Below are positions 5,956-6,668 of a DNA stretch of 6,668 bases, in pieces. The stretch's first letter is position 1, and every line of letters begins with the position of its first letter. The position numbers were made by a program, and so were the translations under genes. Source of the stretch: Planctomycetota bacterium (lineage in GTDB: Bacteria > Planctomycetota > Phycisphaerae > Phycisphaerales > UBA1924). The notes below the pieces were generated by a model that saw only the letters and a program-made list of their open reading frames with translations, searched no databases and had not been told where the DNA came from. The DNA lies in assembly GCA_023429345.1 (NCBI GenBank), contig JAEYVB010000109.1, positions 1-6,668 on the forward strand, read 5' to 3'.

Positions 5956-6668
5956 GTGCCGTTGAGGGTTGTGCAGCTAGGCCGCGTCGGGTACCGGGAG
6001 GCGTACCGGGCGCAGTGCGACCACGTCGAGGAGGTGCTCACCTCACGGGAGGCGGGCATCCCGGAACCCGGCCGCATCCTGATCGTCGAGCACGATCCGG
6101 TGATCACAGTCTCCCGCCGGCCGGGCTCTCGGAACCACCTCCTTGCCTCGGCGGGGTTTCTGGCATCGCAAGGCATCGCCCTCGAGGAAACCGACCGGGG
6201 TGGGGATATCACCTACCACGGCCCCGGGCAACTCGTGGCCTACCCCATACTCGACCTGAACCTGCTCAATCTGGGCCTGCACGCCTACATGCGCTTGCTC
6301 GAACAGGCCGTCATCGACACCTGTGCAGAGTTCCGCATCCCCGCCCACCGCGACCCCGCGGCCACCGGTGTCTGGGTCTCGCCCGAGGGCATCGGCCTGG
6401 AACCGGGGCCCTCTCCCCGCGACGCCAAGGTCTGCGCCATGGGCGTGCGCGTGCGAAAGTGGGTCACCATGCACGGCCTCGCGCTGAACGTGCGGACCAA
6501 CCTCGACCACTTCGGGCTGATCGTCCCCTGCGGGCTCGCGGGCCGCGGTGTGACCAGCCTCGAGCGTGAATGTATCGCCCGCGCTGTCGCCGTGCCGACG
6601 CTCGAGCGGGCCGCCGAGGTGCTGGTGAGGCACCTCTCCACCGCCGTTGAGTCTGCGGCCGAGGCGGC
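5956..6668 (+). CDS. lipB: Octanoyl-ACP:protein N-octanoyltransferase (lipoate synthesis), 3'-truncated by the window edge
   Basis: LipB moves octanoyl from ACP to the lipoyl-domain lysine of E2 and H proteins, giving the substrate for LipA. The frame runs 237 codons from a GTG at 5956 to the window end without a stop. LipB is usually about 210-240 residues, so little is missing. Diagnostic motifs are RGGDITYHGPGQLVAYP (81-97), the catalytic lysine K158 in DAKVCAMGVRV (156-166), TMHGLALNV (171-179) and the catalytic cysteine C192 in IVPCGLAG (189-196). The N-terminus LRVVQLGRVGYREA matches the usual LipB start, which supports GTG 5956; TTG 5962 or GTG 5971 are alternatives. There is no ATG start and no Shine-Dalgarno, consistent with a leaderless message. 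Residues 139-155 carry a slightly expanded loop before the lysine motif. It is divergent from lpxA, and lipA is not in the window. Confidence 0.94.
   Translation, partial: MPLRVVQLGRVGYREAYRAQCDHVEEVLTSREAGIPEPGRILIVEHDPVITVSRRPGSRNHLLASAGFLASQGIALEETDRGGDITYHGPGQLVAYPILDLNLLNLGLHAYMRLLEQAVIDTCAEFRIPAHRDPAATGVWVSPEGIGLEPGPSPRDAKVCAMGVRVRKWVTMHGLALNVRTNLDHFGLIVPCGLAGRGVTSLERECIARAVAVPTLERAAEVLVRHLSTAVESAAEA

Overview
This window is visibly GC-rich (roughly two thirds or more G+C by eye, with third codon positions mostly G or C) and densely coding. It suggests a Gram-negative bacterium: it carries lpxA (lipid A synthesis) and lipB (lipoate synthesis). It also carries DNA topoisomerase VI subunit B, an enzyme typical of archaea and plants and only sporadic in bacteria. 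A planctomycete, possibly of the Phycisphaerae type, fits this mix, but that placement is inference from gene content, not proof.

Layout. Bases 1-2481 hold two plus-strand genes: the 3' two thirds or more of top6B (its 5' end lies before the window) and, 10 bp later, a LURP-one/scramblase-like protein. They converge on a four-gene minus-strand block, with only 6 bp between the facing stop codons. In transcription order the block is lpxA (from about 5883), a WalJ/YycJ-type metallo-beta-lactamase-fold hydrolase (from 5001), a class I SAM-dependent methyltransferase (from 4073) and a short-chain dehydrogenase/reductase (from 3159). Gaps within it are 69, 7 and 38 bp, so it is probably one operon, although the functions are mixed. 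From 5956 to the window edge, lipB runs divergently from lpxA. It uses a GTG start and is cut off near its 3' end.

How the genes relate. Topo VI B is the ATPase half of a type IIB topoisomerase; its Spo11-like A partner is not in this window. lpxA and lipB both use acyl-ACP donors (3-hydroxyacyl-ACP and octanoyl-ACP) and share a divergent intergenic region of about 70 bp. There, the same hexamer, TACGAT, sits 6-7 bp before each start codon as an inverted pair, which suggests matched divergent promoters giving nearly leaderless mRNAs. No RNA genes, mobile elements or CRISPR arrays were seen. The only non-coding stretches are short (6-72 bp), so no gene-free stretch reaches 300 bases.

The most noteworthy points are a bacterial Topo VI B with an acidic/Pro-rich linker insertion and a long basic tail, its tight coupling to a LURP-one protein, the symmetric lpxA/lipB promoter arrangement, and an Asp replacing the second His in the metal motif of the WalJ-like hydrolase.
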